This document shows, one piece after another, positions 46,972 through 57,056 of a stretch of DNA of 64,000 nt. The stretch is taken from contig NZ_KK073874.1 of the NCBI RefSeq assembly GCF_000585375.1, forward strand, positions 9,025,913-9,089,912, written 5' to 3'. The notes below the pieces were generated by a model. It had not been told where the DNA came from, searched no databases, and was given only the letters and a program-made list of their open reading frames with translations. The first letter of the stretch is position 1; the number at the start of each line of letters is the position of its first letter. The DNA is from Cryptosporangium arvum DSM 44712. Lineage in GTDB: Bacteria; Actinomycetota; Actinomycetes; Mycobacteriales; Cryptosporangiaceae. A program made the translations under genes and the position numbers.

Positions 46972-49272
46972 TCAGCTGTGCGTCGGCTCGTTCGGGCCGA
47001 TCTCCTCGGCCGAAACCGGGTTGCCGGTCGGCGTCGACGCGGGCTTCGCCGGCTCGGCGGCCGGCTGGATCGACTTCAGCAGCAGCTGCGAGACGTCCAT
47101 GACCTCGACGGCGTCGGACGCCGTCCCGGCCGCCTTCGCTCCGGTCACCCCGTCGGAGAGCATCGTCAGGCAGAACGGGCAGCCGATCGCGACGACCTCG
47201 GCGCCGGTCGAGAGCGCCTCCTCGGTGCGCTCGACGTTGATCCGCTTTCCGATGCGCTCCTCCATCCACATCCGCGCGCCACCGGCGCCGCAGCAGAACG
47301 AGCGCTCCTTGAACCGCGGCATCTCGGTGAGGGTGGAGTTCGGCGACGCGTCGACGACCGCTCCGATCACCTCGCGCGGCGCCGAGAACACCCGGTTGTG
47401 CCGGCCCAGGTAGCACGGGTCGTGGAACGTGACGTTCTGTTCGATCGGCGTCACCGGCGTCAGCTTGCCGTCGCGCACCAGCGTGGAGAGCAGCTCGGTG
47501 TGGTGGACGACCTCGTAGTGGCCACCGTCCTCGCCGATCGTCGGGTACTCGTTCTTGAGCGTGTTGAAGCAGTGCGCGCAGGTCGCGACGATCTTCTTGT
47601 CCTTGGGCTGACGCTCCTCGAACGCCGCGTTCAGCACCTCGACGTTCTGCATCGCCTGCATCTGGAACACGAACTCGTTGCCGATCCGGCGGGCCGGGTC
47701 ACCGGTGCAGGTCTCGCCGGTGCCGAGGATCGCGAACTCGACCTGCGCCTCGTGCAGGAGCGTCGCGACGGCCTTGGTGACCTTCTTCGCGCGGTCCTCG
47801 AGCGCACCGGCGCAACCGACCCAGAACAGGTACTCGACGTCCTCGGGCAGCGGTTCGCCCTGCTCGACCTTGCGGACCTCGAACCCGAGGTTCTTGGTCC
47901 ACTCCTCGCGGTCGTTCGGGTTGGCGCCCCAGGGGTTGCCCTTGTTCTCGATGTTGCGGAGCATCACGCCGGCCTCGGACGGGAAGCTCGACTCGATCAT
48001 CACCTGGTAGCGGCGCATGTCGACGATGTGGTCGACGTGCTCGATGTCGACCGGGCACTGCTCGACGCAGGCGCCGCAGGTGGTGCAGGACCACAGCACG
48101 TCCGGGTCGATGACGCCCAGCGAGTCCAGGTCACCGATCAGCGGACGCTCGGCCTCGGCCAGCGCGAGCGCGTTGACCCCGGCGAGCTGCTCCTCGGACC
48201 CCTTCTCCTCGCCCTCCACGGTCTTGCCGCCGCCGGCCGCCAGGTACGGCGCCTTGGCGTAGGCGTGGTCACGCAGGCCGGTGATCAGAAGCTTCGGCGA
48301 GAGCGGCTTGCCGGTGTTCCAGGCCGGGCACTGCGACTGGCACCGACCGCACTCGGTGCAGGTCGTGAAGTCGAGCATGCCCTTCCAGCTGAAGTGCTCG
48401 ACCTGGCTGACGCCGAAGACGTCCTTCTCCGGGTCGGCCTCCTCGAAGTCCAGCGGCTTGCCCTCGCTGGTCATCGGCTTCAGCGCGCCGAGTGCCACCG
48501 CGCCGTCGGCGTTGCGCTTGAAGAAGATGTTGAAGAACGCGCTGAACCGGTGCCAGGCCACGCCCATCGTGGGGTTGAGGCCGAGCACGATCATCCAGGC
48601 GAACGAGATGATCACCTTGACCGCGGCGGTGAGCACGATCGCGGTCTCGAGCGCGCCCTCGGAGAGCCCGGAGAACGCCGCGCCGAGTGGGTAGCTGAAC
48701 GCGAAGTGGATGCTCCACGAGTCGGCCTTGCCGGTCAGCGCCGCCTCGAAGCCGCGGATCAGCAGGATGCAGATCGGCACCGCGATGATCACGAACTCGA
48801 CGAAGTAGGCCTGCCAGAAGTTCGACCCGGCGAACCGTGACTTGCGCTCCGGGTTGCGCGGGTGGGCCCGCTGCCGGATCACGATCAGCGCCGCGATGCC
48901 GAGGATCGTCGCCACCGAGAAGAACTCGGTCATCAACTCGTAAGGCCAGAAATGGCCGATGATCGGCAGCACCCAGTGCGGCGCGAACAATTGGCCGATG
49001 GCGTTGGCGAGCGTCGCGACCAACAGGATGAAGCCGAGCGCGACGAACCAGTGAGCGATGCCCACCGAATGCCACTTCATCATCTTGGTGTGGCCGAAGA
49101 ACTCGCGGAGCATCGTCTTCGTGCGGTCGCCCTTGTCGTTCGTCCGCGAGTAGTCGGGCGCACCGAGCTTGATGGTGCGCACGATCGTGGCGATCGCGCG
49201 GACGAACAGGACGAGGCCGACGACGGCCACACCGAGGGCGATGACCGCGGCGACTATCTGGACAGCGTCCAT
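46972..49272 (-). CDS. Membrane Fe-S oxidoreductase (HdrD/GlpC-like, CCG domains)
   Basis: A 766-residue membrane redox protein related to mycobacterial Rv0338c. N-terminal 230 residues hold about six helices with conserved histidines (NarI/HdrE-like, possible haem). Two [4Fe-4S] clusters follow, CTECGRCQSQCP and CTTCGACVEQCP, then two CCG domains (LFWVGCAGALEDRAKKV, TCAHCFNTLKNEYP, HDPCYLGRHN, FCCGAGGARMWMEE, IGCPFCLTM). It probably moves electrons between the membrane pool and a soluble donor; its true partner is unknown. AGGAGG lies before the ATG. It is a single gene with its own terminator. Confidence 0.9.
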   Translation of the reverse strand: MDAVQIVAAVIALGVAVVGLVLFVRAIATIVRTIKLGAPDYSRTNDKGDRTKTMLREFFGHTKMMKWHSVGIAHWFVALGFILLVATLANAIGQLFAPHWVLPIIGHFWPYELMTEFFSVATILGIAALIVIRQRAHPRNPERKSRFAGSNFWQAYFVEFVIIAVPICILLIRGFEAALTGKADSWSIHFAFSYPLGAAFSGLSEGALETAIVLTAAVKVIISFAWMIVLGLNPTMGVAWHRFSAFFNIFFKRNADGAVALGALKPMTSEGKPLDFEEADPEKDVFGVSQVEHFSWKGMLDFTTCTECGRCQSQCPAWNTGKPLSPKLLITGLRDHAYAKAPYLAAGGGKTVEGEEKGSEEQLAGVNALALAEAERPLIGDLDSLGVIDPDVLWSCTTCGACVEQCPVDIEHVDHIVDMRRYQVMIESSFPSEAGVMLRNIENKGNPWGANPNDREEWTKNLGFEVRKVEQGEPLPEDVEYLFWVGCAGALEDRAKKVTKAVATLLHEAQVEFAILGTGETCTGDPARRIGNEFVFQMQAMQNVEVLNAAFEERQPKDKKIVATCAHCFNTLKNEYPTIGEDGGHYEVVHHTELLSTLVRDGKLTPVTPIEQNVTFHDPCYLGRHNRVFSAPREVIGAVVDASPNSTLTEMPRFKERSFCCGAGGARMWMEERIGKRINVERTEEALSTGAEVVAIGCPFCLTMLSDGVTGAKAAGTASDAVEVMDVSQLLLKSIQPAAEPAKPASTPTGNPVSAEEIGPNEPTHS

Positions 49273-49398
49273 TGCTGACGATCCTCCTGCGGATCAGCGC
49301 GCGCTTCTTTGAACGCACAACGGGCGTGCAGGCACCTTACGCCCGGCAGTACCCGCCAGTAACGTGACGCCGCTCTCGTTGTGGAAAAACTAACGCTG

Positions 49399-49692
49399 TC
49401 AGCCGACGTCGCGCAGGCCCGGCGGCAGCGCGCCGTACCGCTTCCGCCAGTACTTTGCCGCGTTCCGGGCCGCCAGCAGCTGCGCCAGACCGATCACCGC
49501 ACCGGAGAGCAGGGCGAACCCGATCGCTTCCTTCCAGGCCACGTCGGGATCTTCCGGGTTGTTCGGCGGCGGGTTACCGGTGACCGCGCGCCAACTGCCG
49601 TCCAGGCTCTTCTTCGCGACGAAGGCCGCGGCGGCTACCGCTCCTCCACCAACGACCTTCCAGAGCACTTTGTCGGCGACGGTCTGCGACAC
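49399..49692 (-). CDS. DUF4235 family membrane protein
   Basis: A 97-residue protein from a GTG at 49692 with AGGAGG 6 nt upstream; an ATG eight codons earlier has no such site. VLWKVVGGGAVAAAAFVAKK and KEAIGFALLSGAVIGLAQLL are two membrane helices, and RRRYGALPPGL-like KRYGALPPGLRDVG ends the protein. This is the full pattern of DUF4235, small actinobacterial membrane proteins of unknown role. Confidence 0.88.
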   Translation of the reverse strand: MSQTVADKVLWKVVGGGAVAAAAFVAKKSLDGSWRAVTGNPPPNNPEDPDVAWKEAIGFALLSGAVIGLAQLLAARNAAKYWRKRYGALPPGLRDVG

Positions 49693-49754
49693 GGTTCCTC
49701 CTCGGGTGAGCTGCACTCCCCTTGCCCATTAGTGCGGAACCCTACGCAGGCCGA

Positions 49755-51644
49755 TCAGGCCGGGCTGAGCGAGCCCGCGATCTGCTCGAAGCCCGCCAGG
49801 TAGTCGTCGTAACTGCTCTGCGGGGCCCGCAGCGAGACCTCGTAGAACTGGCCGCCCTGCACGAAGCGGAAGATGCGCACCCGGTGCTGCTGGTTGACCA
49901 CGACGCCCTGGTGGGTGAACTCGAGAACGGCACCCTGGTGCTCGCCGTAGGTCTGCTCCTCGAGCTGTACGCGCGCGTACTCGGGGAACGAGCCCTTCTT
50001 GGCCGCGACCGACTCCTCGCGCTCGAGCTGCTCCAGCGCGGTGCCGTCCGCCTTGCCGACGATGACGAGCACGTACGGGCTGCGTCGTAAGTCGGTGTTG
50101 TCGTCGGTGTGCTGGGCGGGAGTCAGCTGGTCGAAGTAGCAGCCGTCGTGCCCCTGCCGCTCGATCTCGGCCGGGTCCTCCATGCAGTAGACCTTCCACG
50201 TCTGCGGATAGCGCAGCGTGTACCGGTCGCCCTTGTACGTGTTCGCGGCCGGTTCGGGCGCCCCTGACGACGAGGGCGGAGCCTCGGTCGGCGAGCTCGT
50301 CGGGTCCGCGCCACCGGAGAGGTCGAGCCAGCCGTTCTTCCTCGCCACCACCCCCGCGGTGCCGGCGAGGAGCACGACGAGCAGAGCGGCCAGCAGCCAG
50401 AGTCCCAGCCGGCCCTTCCGCGGCGGCTCCGGAGCGGCCTGCGGCCCGGCGGAGTACGGCGGGGCGGAGTGCGGCGGGCCGGACGGCGGCCGGACGTACG
50501 CCGCCGGCGGCACCGAGGTCGGCCGGGCGGTGCCGGAGATCCGTCCAGTGGCCTGCCGGGCGCTCGACTCGTAGAGCCCGGAGACGTTGATTCCGGGGCT
50601 GCCGGAGACGGGCCGGGGCCCGGACAGGTCGGGAATCGACGAGGGGGTCCAGTCGGCGCGCGGGCTCGGCTCCAGCCGGTACTCCTGGGGCGTGCCCGAC
50701 ACCGGCGCGCCGGAGATCGACCCGGTCGGATCGCCGGGCATCCAGACGTTCTGCCGCTCGTCGTTGGGTGGCGGCGTGCCCCAGGACGTCGCGGTGAGGG
50801 TCTCGACCGGCAGCCCGTCGGCGACCCGGCGCAGTGCGGCCCGGGTGCGGGTGGCGTCCCAGCGCTGCTCGGGATCCTTGTCGAGCAGGCCGGCGATCAC
50901 CGGCGCGAGGTTCCCGGCCCGGGGCGCCGGCGGAACCGGCTCCAGCGTGATCGCGGTGATGACCGCGAACTGCTCGTCGCGGACGAACGGCGCCTTGCCC
51001 TCGACCGCCGCGAACAGCGTGCAGCCGAGCGACCAGAGGTCGGCCGGCGACCCCACCTCCCCGCCGGTGAGCCGCTCCGGTGAGAGGTAGGCCGGCGAGC
51101 CGACCAGGTGGCCGGTGCGGGTCAGCGACGCGTCGCCGACGACCGACGCGACGCCGAAGTCGGTGAGCACCGCCCTCTCGCCCTGGTCCTCCCGCGTGAC
51201 CATGACGTTTGCCGGTTTGACGTCCCGGTGCAGCACGCCGGCGCGGTGGGCGTGGTCGAGCGCGTCCAGGATCTGCAGACCGAGCACGGCCGCGCGTTCG
51301 GGCGACATCGGGCCGTCCTGGCGCAGGGTCTCAGCCAGGTTCCGGGCCTCGATGAACTCCATGACGATCCAGACCCGGTCGGGCTCCGGGATCACGTCGT
51401 AGACGCCGACGACACCGGCGTGGCGCAGACGGGCGGCCGCGCGGGCCTCGCGGAGGTACCGCTCCCGCAATCGTTCGGCTTCGTTCGCCGGCAAACCGTC
51501 GGGAATCGGGACTTCTTTGACCGCTACGTCGCGGTGCAGCAAGTCGTCGGTGGCACGCCAGACCGTGCCCATACCGCCCGACCCCAGATGCGGGCCCAGC
51601 CGATATCGGCCTCCGACGAGTTGACCGTTTGCCCCGTCCGTCAC
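49755..51644 (-). CDS. Membrane Ser/Thr protein kinase with exterior domain
   Basis: A 629-residue PknB-type receptor kinase. Residues about 11-280 are the kinase: glycine loop LGSGGMGTVW, lysine in DVAVKEVPI, catalytic HRDVKPANVMV, DFGVASVVGD, and GSPAYLSPERL in place of APE. A Pro/Ser-rich segment, a helix at about 412-432 (LLAALLVVLLAGTAGVVA), and an exterior domain of about 160 residues with RYPQTWKVYC and a second cysteine (HDGCYF) follow; there are no PASTA repeats. The GTG at 51644 begins VTDGANGQLVGGRYRL and has TAGCCT 7 nt upstream, so probably leaderless. It faces the dnaK operon. Confidence 0.92.
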   Translation of the reverse strand: MTDGANGQLVGGRYRLGPHLGSGGMGTVWRATDDLLHRDVAVKEVPIPDGLPANEAERLRERYLREARAAARLRHAGVVGVYDVIPEPDRVWIVMEFIEARNLAETLRQDGPMSPERAAVLGLQILDALDHAHRAGVLHRDVKPANVMVTREDQGERAVLTDFGVASVVGDASLTRTGHLVGSPAYLSPERLTGGEVGSPADLWSLGCTLFAAVEGKAPFVRDEQFAVITAITLEPVPPAPRAGNLAPVIAGLLDKDPEQRWDATRTRAALRRVADGLPVETLTATSWGTPPPNDERQNVWMPGDPTGSISGAPVSGTPQEYRLEPSPRADWTPSSIPDLSGPRPVSGSPGINVSGLYESSARQATGRISGTARPTSVPPAAYVRPPSGPPHSAPPYSAGPQAAPEPPRKGRLGLWLLAALLVVLLAGTAGVVARKNGWLDLSGGADPTSSPTEAPPSSSGAPEPAANTYKGDRYTLRYPQTWKVYCMEDPAEIERQGHDGCYFDQLTPAQHTDDNTDLRRSPYVLVIVGKADGTALEQLEREESVAAKKGSFPEYARVQLEEQTYGEHQGAVLEFTHQGVVVNQQHRVRIFRFVQGGQFYEVSLRAPQSSYDDYLAGFEQIAGSLSPA

Positions 51645-51651
51645 GGGCACG

Positions 51652-51657
51652 AGGCTA
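51652..51657 (-). promoter_or_regulatory. -10 box of a leaderless kinase transcript
   Basis: TAGCCT on the minus strand ends 7 nt before the GTG at 51644, and no ribosome site is present. Confidence 0.45.
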
Positions 51658-51814
51658 GATCGTCGGAAGGCAATCGTGTCACCCACTAGACGGGGAGGTG
51701 ACAGTGTCCCGATTTGGGCATAGTCCAGAAAGCGCTGGATGTGCGCCCTGTCCGAATCTGACCCCGCTGGCGCGGAACAAGACACGGCGAGCTATCGTTG
51801 AGCCGATCAGCAAA

Positions 51815-51835
51815 CTTGCGCGAGGTTGACTCAAG
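51815..51835 (+). promoter_or_regulatory. HAIR element (HspR operator) of the dnaK operon
   Basis: CTTGCGC-N7-ACTCAAG matches the HspR consensus with two changes in the left arm and a perfect right arm. It lies 70 bp before the dnaK start and overlaps a TTGACT (51826-51831). Confidence 0.85.
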
Positions 51836-51904
51836 TTCGGTGAGCCTCGAATGAGAAAACTCTGCGGAGCACAGATCTCCGCAACCCCCTAGGAGGAGGG
51901 ATCC

Positions 51905-53806
51905 ATGGCACGAGCGGTCGGCATCGACCTCGGTACCACCAACTCGGTCGTCAGCGTCCTCGAGGGTGGCGAGCCGACGGTCATCGCCAACGCTGAGGGC
52001 AAGCGGACCACTCCGTCGATCGTCGCTTTCGCCAAGAACGGTGAGGTACTCGTCGGCGAGGTCGCTAAGCGGCAGGCCGTCACCAACGTCGAGCGGACGA
52101 TCCGGTCGGTCAAGCGCCACATCGGCACTGACTGGACCGTCGACATCGACGGCAAGAAGTACACCCCGCAGGAGATCAGCGCCCGCGTGCTGCAGAAGCT
52201 CAAGCGGGACGCGGAGTCGTACCTCGGCGAGCCGATCACCGACGCGGTGATCACGGTTCCCGCGTACTTCTCCGACCACCAGCGGCAGGCCACCAAGGAG
52301 GCCGGTCAGGTCGCCGGCCTGAACGTGCTGCGGATCGTGAACGAGCCGACCGCGGCGGCGCTGGCCTACGGCCTCGACAAGGGTGAGACCGAGCAGACCA
52401 TCCTGGTCTTCGACCTCGGTGGCGGTACGTTCGACGTCTCGCTGCTGGAGATCGGCGACGGTGTGGTCGAGGTGAAGGCCACCTCCGGTGACACCAACCT
52501 CGGTGGTGACGACTGGGACCAGCGCCTGGTCGACTACCTGGTGAAGCAGTTCTCCGCCACCAACGGCATCGACCTGTCGAGCGACAAGATCGCGATGCAG
52601 CGCATCCGCGAGGCGGCCGAGGTCGCCAAGATCGAGCTCTCCGGCCAGCAGTCCACGAACGTGAACCTGCCGTACATCACCGGTGGGCCCAACGGCGCAC
52701 TGCACCTGGACGTGAACGTCTCCCGCGCCGAGTTCCAGCGGATGACCGCTGACCTGCTCGACCGCTGCAAGGGCCCGTTCCACCAGGCGATCAAGGACGC
52801 GCAGATCCGCGTCGCCGACATCGACCACGTGGTCCTCGTCGGTGGTTCCACCCGCATGCCGGCCGTCACCGACCTGGTGAAGGAGCTGACCGGCGGCAAG
52901 GAGCCCAACAAGGGCGTCAACCCGGACGAGGTCGTGGCCGTCGGCGCCGCGCTGCAGGCCGGTGTCCTGAAGGGCGAGGTCAAGGACGTCCTGCTCCTCG
53001 ACGTGACCCCGCTGTCGCTGGGCATCGAGACCAAGGGCGGCATCATGACCCGCCTGATCGAGCGGAACACGACGATCCCGACCAAGCGTTCGGAGATCTT
53101 CACCACCGCCGACGACAACCAGCCGTCCGTGCAGATCCAGGTTTACCAGGGCGAGCGCGAGATGGCCGCGTACAACAAGAAGCTCGGAATGTTCGAGCTG
53201 ACCGGCATCCCGCCGGCGCCGCGTGGCGTCCCGCAGATCGAGGTCACCTTCGACATCGACGCGAACGGCATCGTGAACGTGTCCGCCAAGGACCTCGCGA
53301 CCGCCCGTGAGCAGAAGATGGTCATCTCGGGTGGCTCCGCGCTCAGCAAGGACGACATCCAGCAGATGATGCGCGACGCCGAGGCGCACGCCGAGGAAGA
53401 CAAGCAGCGTCGCGAGCAGGCCGAGGTGCGTAACGTCGCCGAGTCCCTGCAGTACCAGACCGAGAAGTTCCTGGCCGAGAACAGCGACAAGATCCCGGCC
53501 GACAAGAAGACCGAGCTCTCCGAGGCTCTGTCCGAGCTCCGGTCCGCTCTCGGTGGCACCGACCTCGAGGCCATCAAGACCGCGCAGGAGAAGGTCGCGA
53601 AGATCTCCCAGGAGGTCGGCACCGCGATGTACGCGCAGTCCCAGGCCGCGACCGGTGCGGCCGAGGCCGGGGATGGCCCGACCGCCGGTGGCACCACGCC
53701 TCCGCCGTCGGCCTCCGCCGGGAACGACGACGTCGTCGACGCCGAGATCGTCGACGACGAGAACCGCGGCGGCGCTCACGAGAACCGCGGGGGCGCTCAG
53801 AAGTGA
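51905..53806 (+). CDS. dnaK: Hsp70 chaperone DnaK
   Basis: A 633-residue ATP-dependent chaperone. The ATPase domain has [17 protein letters not shown], the linker is [15 protein letters not shown], and the substrate domain and helical lid follow, ending in DAEIVDDE before an unusual tail of two ENRGGA repeats. AGGAGGAGGG precedes the ATG. It is first gene of dnaK-grpE-dnaJ-hspR, with GTGA overlap to grpE. The upstream HAIR element and the distal hspR gene show a negative loop: HspR with DnaK as co-repressor is the known actinobacterial model. Confidence 0.98.
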   Translation: MARAVGIDLGTTNSVVSVLEGGEPTVIANAEGKRTTPSIVAFAKNGEVLVGEVAKRQAVTNVERTIRSVKRHIGTDWTVDIDGKKYTPQEISARVLQKLKRDAESYLGEPITDAVITVPAYFSDHQRQATKEAGQVAGLNVLRIVNEPTAAALAYGLDKGETEQTILVFDLGGGTFDVSLLEIGDGVVEVKATSGDTNLGGDDWDQRLVDYLVKQFSATNGIDLSSDKIAMQRIREAAEVAKIELSGQQSTNVNLPYITGGPNGALHLDVNVSRAEFQRMTADLLDRCKGPFHQAIKDAQIRVADIDHVVLVGGSTRMPAVTDLVKELTGGKEPNKGVNPDEVVAVGAALQAGVLKGEVKDVLLLDVTPLSLGIETKGGIMTRLIERNTTIPTKRSEIFTTADDNQPSVQIQVYQGEREMAAYNKKLGMFELTGIPPAPRGVPQIEVTFDIDANGIVNVSAKDLATAREQKMVISGGSALSKDDIQQMMRDAEAHAEEDKQRREQAEVRNVAESLQYQTEKFLAENSDKIPADKKTELSEALSELRSALGGTDLEAIKTAQEKVAKISQEVGTAMYAQSQAATGAAEAGDGPTAGGTTPPPSASAGNDDVVDAEIVDDENRGGAHENRGGAQK

Positions 53807-54582
53807 GCACGACGAACGACGGGCACTCCGAGGACCCGCAGCCGAAGGTCGTGATCCGCGACCGGCGCCGCATCGATCCGGAGACCGGGGCACCGCGAGA
53901 GGTCGCGGTGTCCAGCCTCAGCGGGGACACGGCGGGGGCTTCGGCCTCCGCCGGCCCCGCGGCGGATGGTCCGTCGGACGGCGGCTCAGGCGTCGACGCT
54001 CCGGCCGGTACCTCGGCCGGGGCGTCCGACAGCGTGGGGGAAGGAGGCGGTATGGGTGCGACGGAGACCACGGAGCAGACGGCTGACGGCAGTGATCTGG
54101 CGAAGCTGACGACCGAGCTTGCCGAGCGCACCGCCGACCTGAAGCGGGTGACGGCCGAATACGCCAACTACCGCCGTCGGGTCGAGCGTGACCGGCAGGC
54201 CGTGGCCGAGCAAGCAACGGGTGCGGTGCTCACCGCGCTGCTCCCGGTTCTCGACGACCTCGACCGGGCGCGGGCACACGGTGACCTGACCGGTCCCTTC
54301 GGCGCGGTCGCCGAGCAACTGGTCGCGATCCTCACCAAACTCGGGCTCGACGCGTTCGGCGAGAAGGGTGATCCCTTCGACCCGACGTTCCACGAGGCGG
54401 TCGCGCACACCACGAGTCCGGACGTCACCGAGACAGCCTGCATCGAGGTGCTGCGCAAGGGTTACTCGCTCGGTGACCGGCTGCTGCGGGCGGCGATGGT
54501 CGCCGTAGCCGACCCGGAGAATCCGAGCGACTCGGGAAATAATGGTGGCGTCGAGACGTCCGGTGAGTCGTCCGCCGAGTGA
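53803..54582 (+). CDS. grpE: Nucleotide exchange factor GrpE
   Basis: A 259-residue protein that exchanges ADP for ATP on DnaK. The first 90 residues are acidic/Ala/Gly-rich and disordered. The conserved part follows: a coiled coil ([20 protein letters not shown]) and the head domain with [45 protein letters not shown] and [17 protein letters not shown]. The GTG start overlaps the dnaK stop by one base step (GTGA). Expressed with dnaK under HspR. Confidence 0.96.
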   Translation: MSTTNDGHSEDPQPKVVIRDRRRIDPETGAPREVAVSSLSGDTAGASASAGPAADGPSDGGSGVDAPAGTSAGASDSVGEGGGMGATETTEQTADGSDLAKLTTELAERTADLKRVTAEYANYRRRVERDRQAVAEQATGAVLTALLPVLDDLDRARAHGDLTGPFGAVAEQLVAILTKLGLDAFGEKGDPFDPTFHEAVAHTTSPDVTETACIEVLRKGYSLGDRLLRAAMVAVADPENPSDSGNNGGVETSGESSAE

Positions 54583-54600
54583 CGAAGGGAGGCGCGCCCG

Positions 54601-55806
54601 GTGAGTACCAAGGACTGGATCGAGAAGGACTACTACGCAGTCCTGGGCGTGTCGAAGGACGCTTCCCCGGACGTCATCAAGCGGTCGTACCGCAAGCTCG
54701 CGCGTGACCTGCATCCCGACAAGAATCCCGGCAACAGCGAGGCCGAGGCCCGGTTCAAGGAAGTTTCCGAGGCCTACGGCGTCCTGTCCGACGAGCGGAA
54801 ACGCCGCGAGTACGACGAGGCGCGCACGCTCTTCGGGTCTGGCGCGTTCCGGCGCCAGGCCGGGGCCGGGGGGTTCGGGGGCACCGGCCCCGGCGGTGTG
54901 CCGTTCGACTTCACCGATCTGTTCAACGCCTCCCAGGGCGCCGGTGGTCCCGGCGGGCCGGGGGCTGCCGGTGGGGCGCACCGCGCTCGCAGCGGCGGCC
55001 TCGGCGACCTGTTCGGCGCGATGTTCGGTGGCAGCAGGCAGCCCGGCTCGTCCAATCGCGGCGGTGACATCGAGACCGAGGCGACCCTCGATTTCTCCGA
55101 GGCCGCTCGTGGTGTGACCGTCCCGCTGCGGTTGCACGCGCCGGGCGTCTGCGAGACCTGCCACGGCAGCGGGGCCAAGGCCGGCACCAAGCCGCGCACC
55201 TGCCCGCTGTGTCTCGGCACCGGGCTGGTGAGCCGCAACCAGGGCGCGTTCTCGTTCTCCGAGCCGTGCCGTGAATGCCAGGGTGCGGGCACCGTCGTCG
55301 ACGAGAAGTGCGCGGACTGCAAGGGCAGCGGTGGGGTCACCAAAACCCGCACGATGCACGTGCGGATCCCGGCCGGCGTCAGCGACGGGCAGCGGATCCG
55401 GCTCAAGGGCAAGGGTCAGCCCGGCCAGCGCGGCGGGCCCCCCGGCGACCTCTACGTCGTGGTCCACGTCCGCGGGCACTCGCTGTTCGGCCGGAGCGGG
55501 CTGAACCTGACGCTGACGGTTCCGGTCACGTTCCCGGAGGCCGTGGCGGGCACCGAGATCCGGGTGCCGACGCTCGACGGATCGGTGACCCTGCGGATCC
55601 CGCCGGGCACCCCGAGCGGACGAATCATGCGAGTGCGGGGCAAGGGCGTCCGTAAGGGCGATTCCCCTCCGGGTGACCTGTTGGTCACCATCGAGGTGGA
55701 GGTTCCGCAGAACCTCAACGAGGCGGCCCGGAAGGCGCTGGCTGATTTTGCCGCCGCTACGCCCGGCAACCCTCGGGCACACCTGGAACGGGAGGGAGCA
55801 CGATGA
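54601..55806 (+). CDS. dnaJ: Hsp40 co-chaperone DnaJ
   Basis: A 401-residue type I J-protein. J domain with the HPD tripeptide ([16 protein letters not shown]) at about residues 10-75, a Gly/Phe-rich linker ([18 protein letters not shown]), a zinc finger of four CxxCxGxG motifs ([32 protein letters not shown]) and C-terminal substrate domains. Starts at GTG 54601 with GGGAGG upstream. It stimulates DnaK ATPase. The stop overlaps the start of hspR (ATGA). Confidence 0.97.
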   Translation: MSTKDWIEKDYYAVLGVSKDASPDVIKRSYRKLARDLHPDKNPGNSEAEARFKEVSEAYGVLSDERKRREYDEARTLFGSGAFRRQAGAGGFGGTGPGGVPFDFTDLFNASQGAGGPGGPGAAGGAHRARSGGLGDLFGAMFGGSRQPGSSNRGGDIETEATLDFSEAARGVTVPLRLHAPGVCETCHGSGAKAGTKPRTCPLCLGTGLVSRNQGAFSFSEPCRECQGAGTVVDEKCADCKGSGGVTKTRTMHVRIPAGVSDGQRIRLKGKGQPGQRGGPPGDLYVVVHVRGHSLFGRSGLNLTLTVPVTFPEAVAGTEIRVPTLDGSVTLRIPPGTPSGRIMRVRGKGVRKGDSPPGDLLVTIEVEVPQNLNEAARKALADFAAATPGNPRAHLEREGAR

Positions 55807-56237
55807 GTGAGCCCGCCAAGCAGGAGTTCGAGATCGAGATCGACGTGGCCTTCGAAGGGCCCGTTTTTGTGATCTCGGTGGCGGCGCAGCTGTCCGGAAT
55901 GCATCCGCAGACCCTTCGCCAGTACGACCGGCTCGGGCTCGTCCAGCCCGGTCGCTCGGCCGGTGGTGGACGTCGGTACAGCGCACGCGACGTCGTGCTG
56001 CTGCGCGAGATCTCCCGGCTCTCCCAGGAGGAGGGCGTGAACCTCGCCGGCATCAAGCAGATCATCGAGCTGACCAAGCGCGTTCGTGACCTCGAGGAAC
56101 AGATCGAGGAGCTGGTGGGTGAACTGCGGCAGGCTCGGCGCGAAGCCGCCGAGGCCCAGGCCGCGATGCCGTACCGGGGTGAGTTGGTGCCCCTGAGCCA
56201 GACGGTGTTGCCGGTCTGGCGCCCCCGAGGACGTTGA
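55803..56237 (+). CDS. hspR: Heat-shock repressor HspR (MerR family)
   Basis: A 144-residue MerR-type repressor: [20 protein letters not shown] as [23 protein letters not shown] as wing, and a coiled coil ([19 protein letters not shown]). This is the canonical HspR that binds HAIR elements. Its start overlaps dnaJ by four bases, so it is made with the chaperones and closes the feedback loop. Two HAIR sites are visible here (51815 and 36176). A strong terminator follows 10 bp after the stop. Confidence 0.97.
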   Translation: MSEPAKQEFEIEIDVAFEGPVFVISVAAQLSGMHPQTLRQYDRLGLVQPGRSAGGGRRYSARDVVLLREISRLSQEEGVNLAGIKQIIELTKRVRDLEEQIEELVGELRQARREAAEAQAAMPYRGELVPLSQTVLPVWRPRGR

Positions 56238-56247
56238 TCGTACGGAG

Positions 56248-56280
56248 AACCCGCCCGGGTCCGACCCGGGCGGGTTTTTT
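56248..56280 (+). terminator. Rho-independent terminator of the dnaK operon
   Basis: A 13-bp perfect stem (AACCCGCCCGGGT with its complement) over a 3-nt loop, followed by TTTT, lies directly after hspR and touches the stop of the convergent methyltransferase. Confidence 0.92.
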
Positions 56281-57038
56281 CATGCCCTCCGCGTGGCCGC
56301 GGTGACGAACATCGGGAGCGCGAGGAACAGGCGTTCCTGCTCGCCGCGAGCCCGCTGGTCGGCGATCCAGGTCTCGGTTCGCGCGTCGCTCGTCGCTTCG
56401 CCAGTGCGCGCCTTGGCCGCCAGGTCGGCGAGCATCGGCACCATCGTCGAACCGGTGAAGATCCAGGTGTGCACCTCGACGGTGACGTCGGTGAACCCCG
56501 CGTCGAGCAGGAGGTTGCGGCTGCGTCGGACGACGCGCGGGCCGCGGATCCGGTCGGCGGCCGCCTGCACGATCGTGCGGGTGAGCGCGGGGTCGTCGGA
56601 GTCGATGACGATCGTGTCCCAGTCCTGCCCGACGAGCACGATCCGACCCCGCGGCGCCAGCACCCTCCGCGCCTCGTCCACCGCGCGCGCCGGGTCGTCC
56701 AGGACGTGGAACACCTTGTCGGCGCGATATCCGCGCAGTTCGGCGTCGCCGAACGGTAGTTCTTCCGCGGTGGCGACCCGGTAGTCCACGGCGGGCCACC
56801 GTTCGCTCGCGACCGCGACCATGCGTTCGTCCGGGTCGACGCCGACCGCGGTCACGCCGAGCGCGGACATCTCCGCGGCCGCCCGGCCGGACCCGCAACC
56901 GACGTCGACCACCGCGCTGCCCGGCGCGAGGTCCAGCAACTGGTACGAGCGCCGGCGCAGCTCCTGGCCGCCGGGGATGCCGTCACCGATGTCGAGCAGG
57001 GCGATGAGCGCGTCGGTCTCCGCGTGGGTGCGTTTCAT
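56280..57038 (-). CDS. Class I SAM-dependent methyltransferase
   Basis: A 252-residue methyltransferase: motif I VVDVGCGSGRAAAEM, acidic VGVDPDERMVAVA, motif II RVATAEELPFGDAEL, and GYRADKVFHVLDDPARAVDE, then VLAPRGRIVLVGQDWD. The layout is of the UbiE/Coq5-like small-molecule methyltransferases. N-terminal KRTHAETDALIALLDIG. Substrate unknown. It converges on hspR, with the operon terminator between them. The TetR gene upstream ends 18 bp before this start. Confidence 0.87.
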   Translation of the reverse strand: MKRTHAETDALIALLDIGDGIPGGQELRRRSYQLLDLAPGSAVVDVGCGSGRAAAEMSALGVTAVGVDPDERMVAVASERWPAVDYRVATAEELPFGDAELRGYRADKVFHVLDDPARAVDEARRVLAPRGRIVLVGQDWDTIVIDSDDPALTRTIVQAAADRIRGPRVVRRSRNLLLDAGFTDVTVEVHTWIFTGSTMVPMLADLAAKARTGEATSDARTETWIADQRARGEQERLFLALPMFVTAATRRA

Positions 57039-57056
57039 GCCGGCGATGCTGCGACT

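Noticed and set aside
46963-48840. Open frame of about 625 codons antisense to the Fe-S oxidoreductase
   Set aside because: Shadow frame; the minus strand carries complete iron-sulfur and CCG motifs.
51686-53893. Open frame of about 735 codons on the minus strand under dnaK
   Set aside because: It is the antisense shadow of dnaK caused by high GC at third positions; it has no recognisable domain.
53986-55986. Open frame of about 666 codons antisense to grpE, dnaJ and hspR
   Set aside because: It crosses four functional gene boundaries in antisense and encodes His/Arg-rich nonsense.
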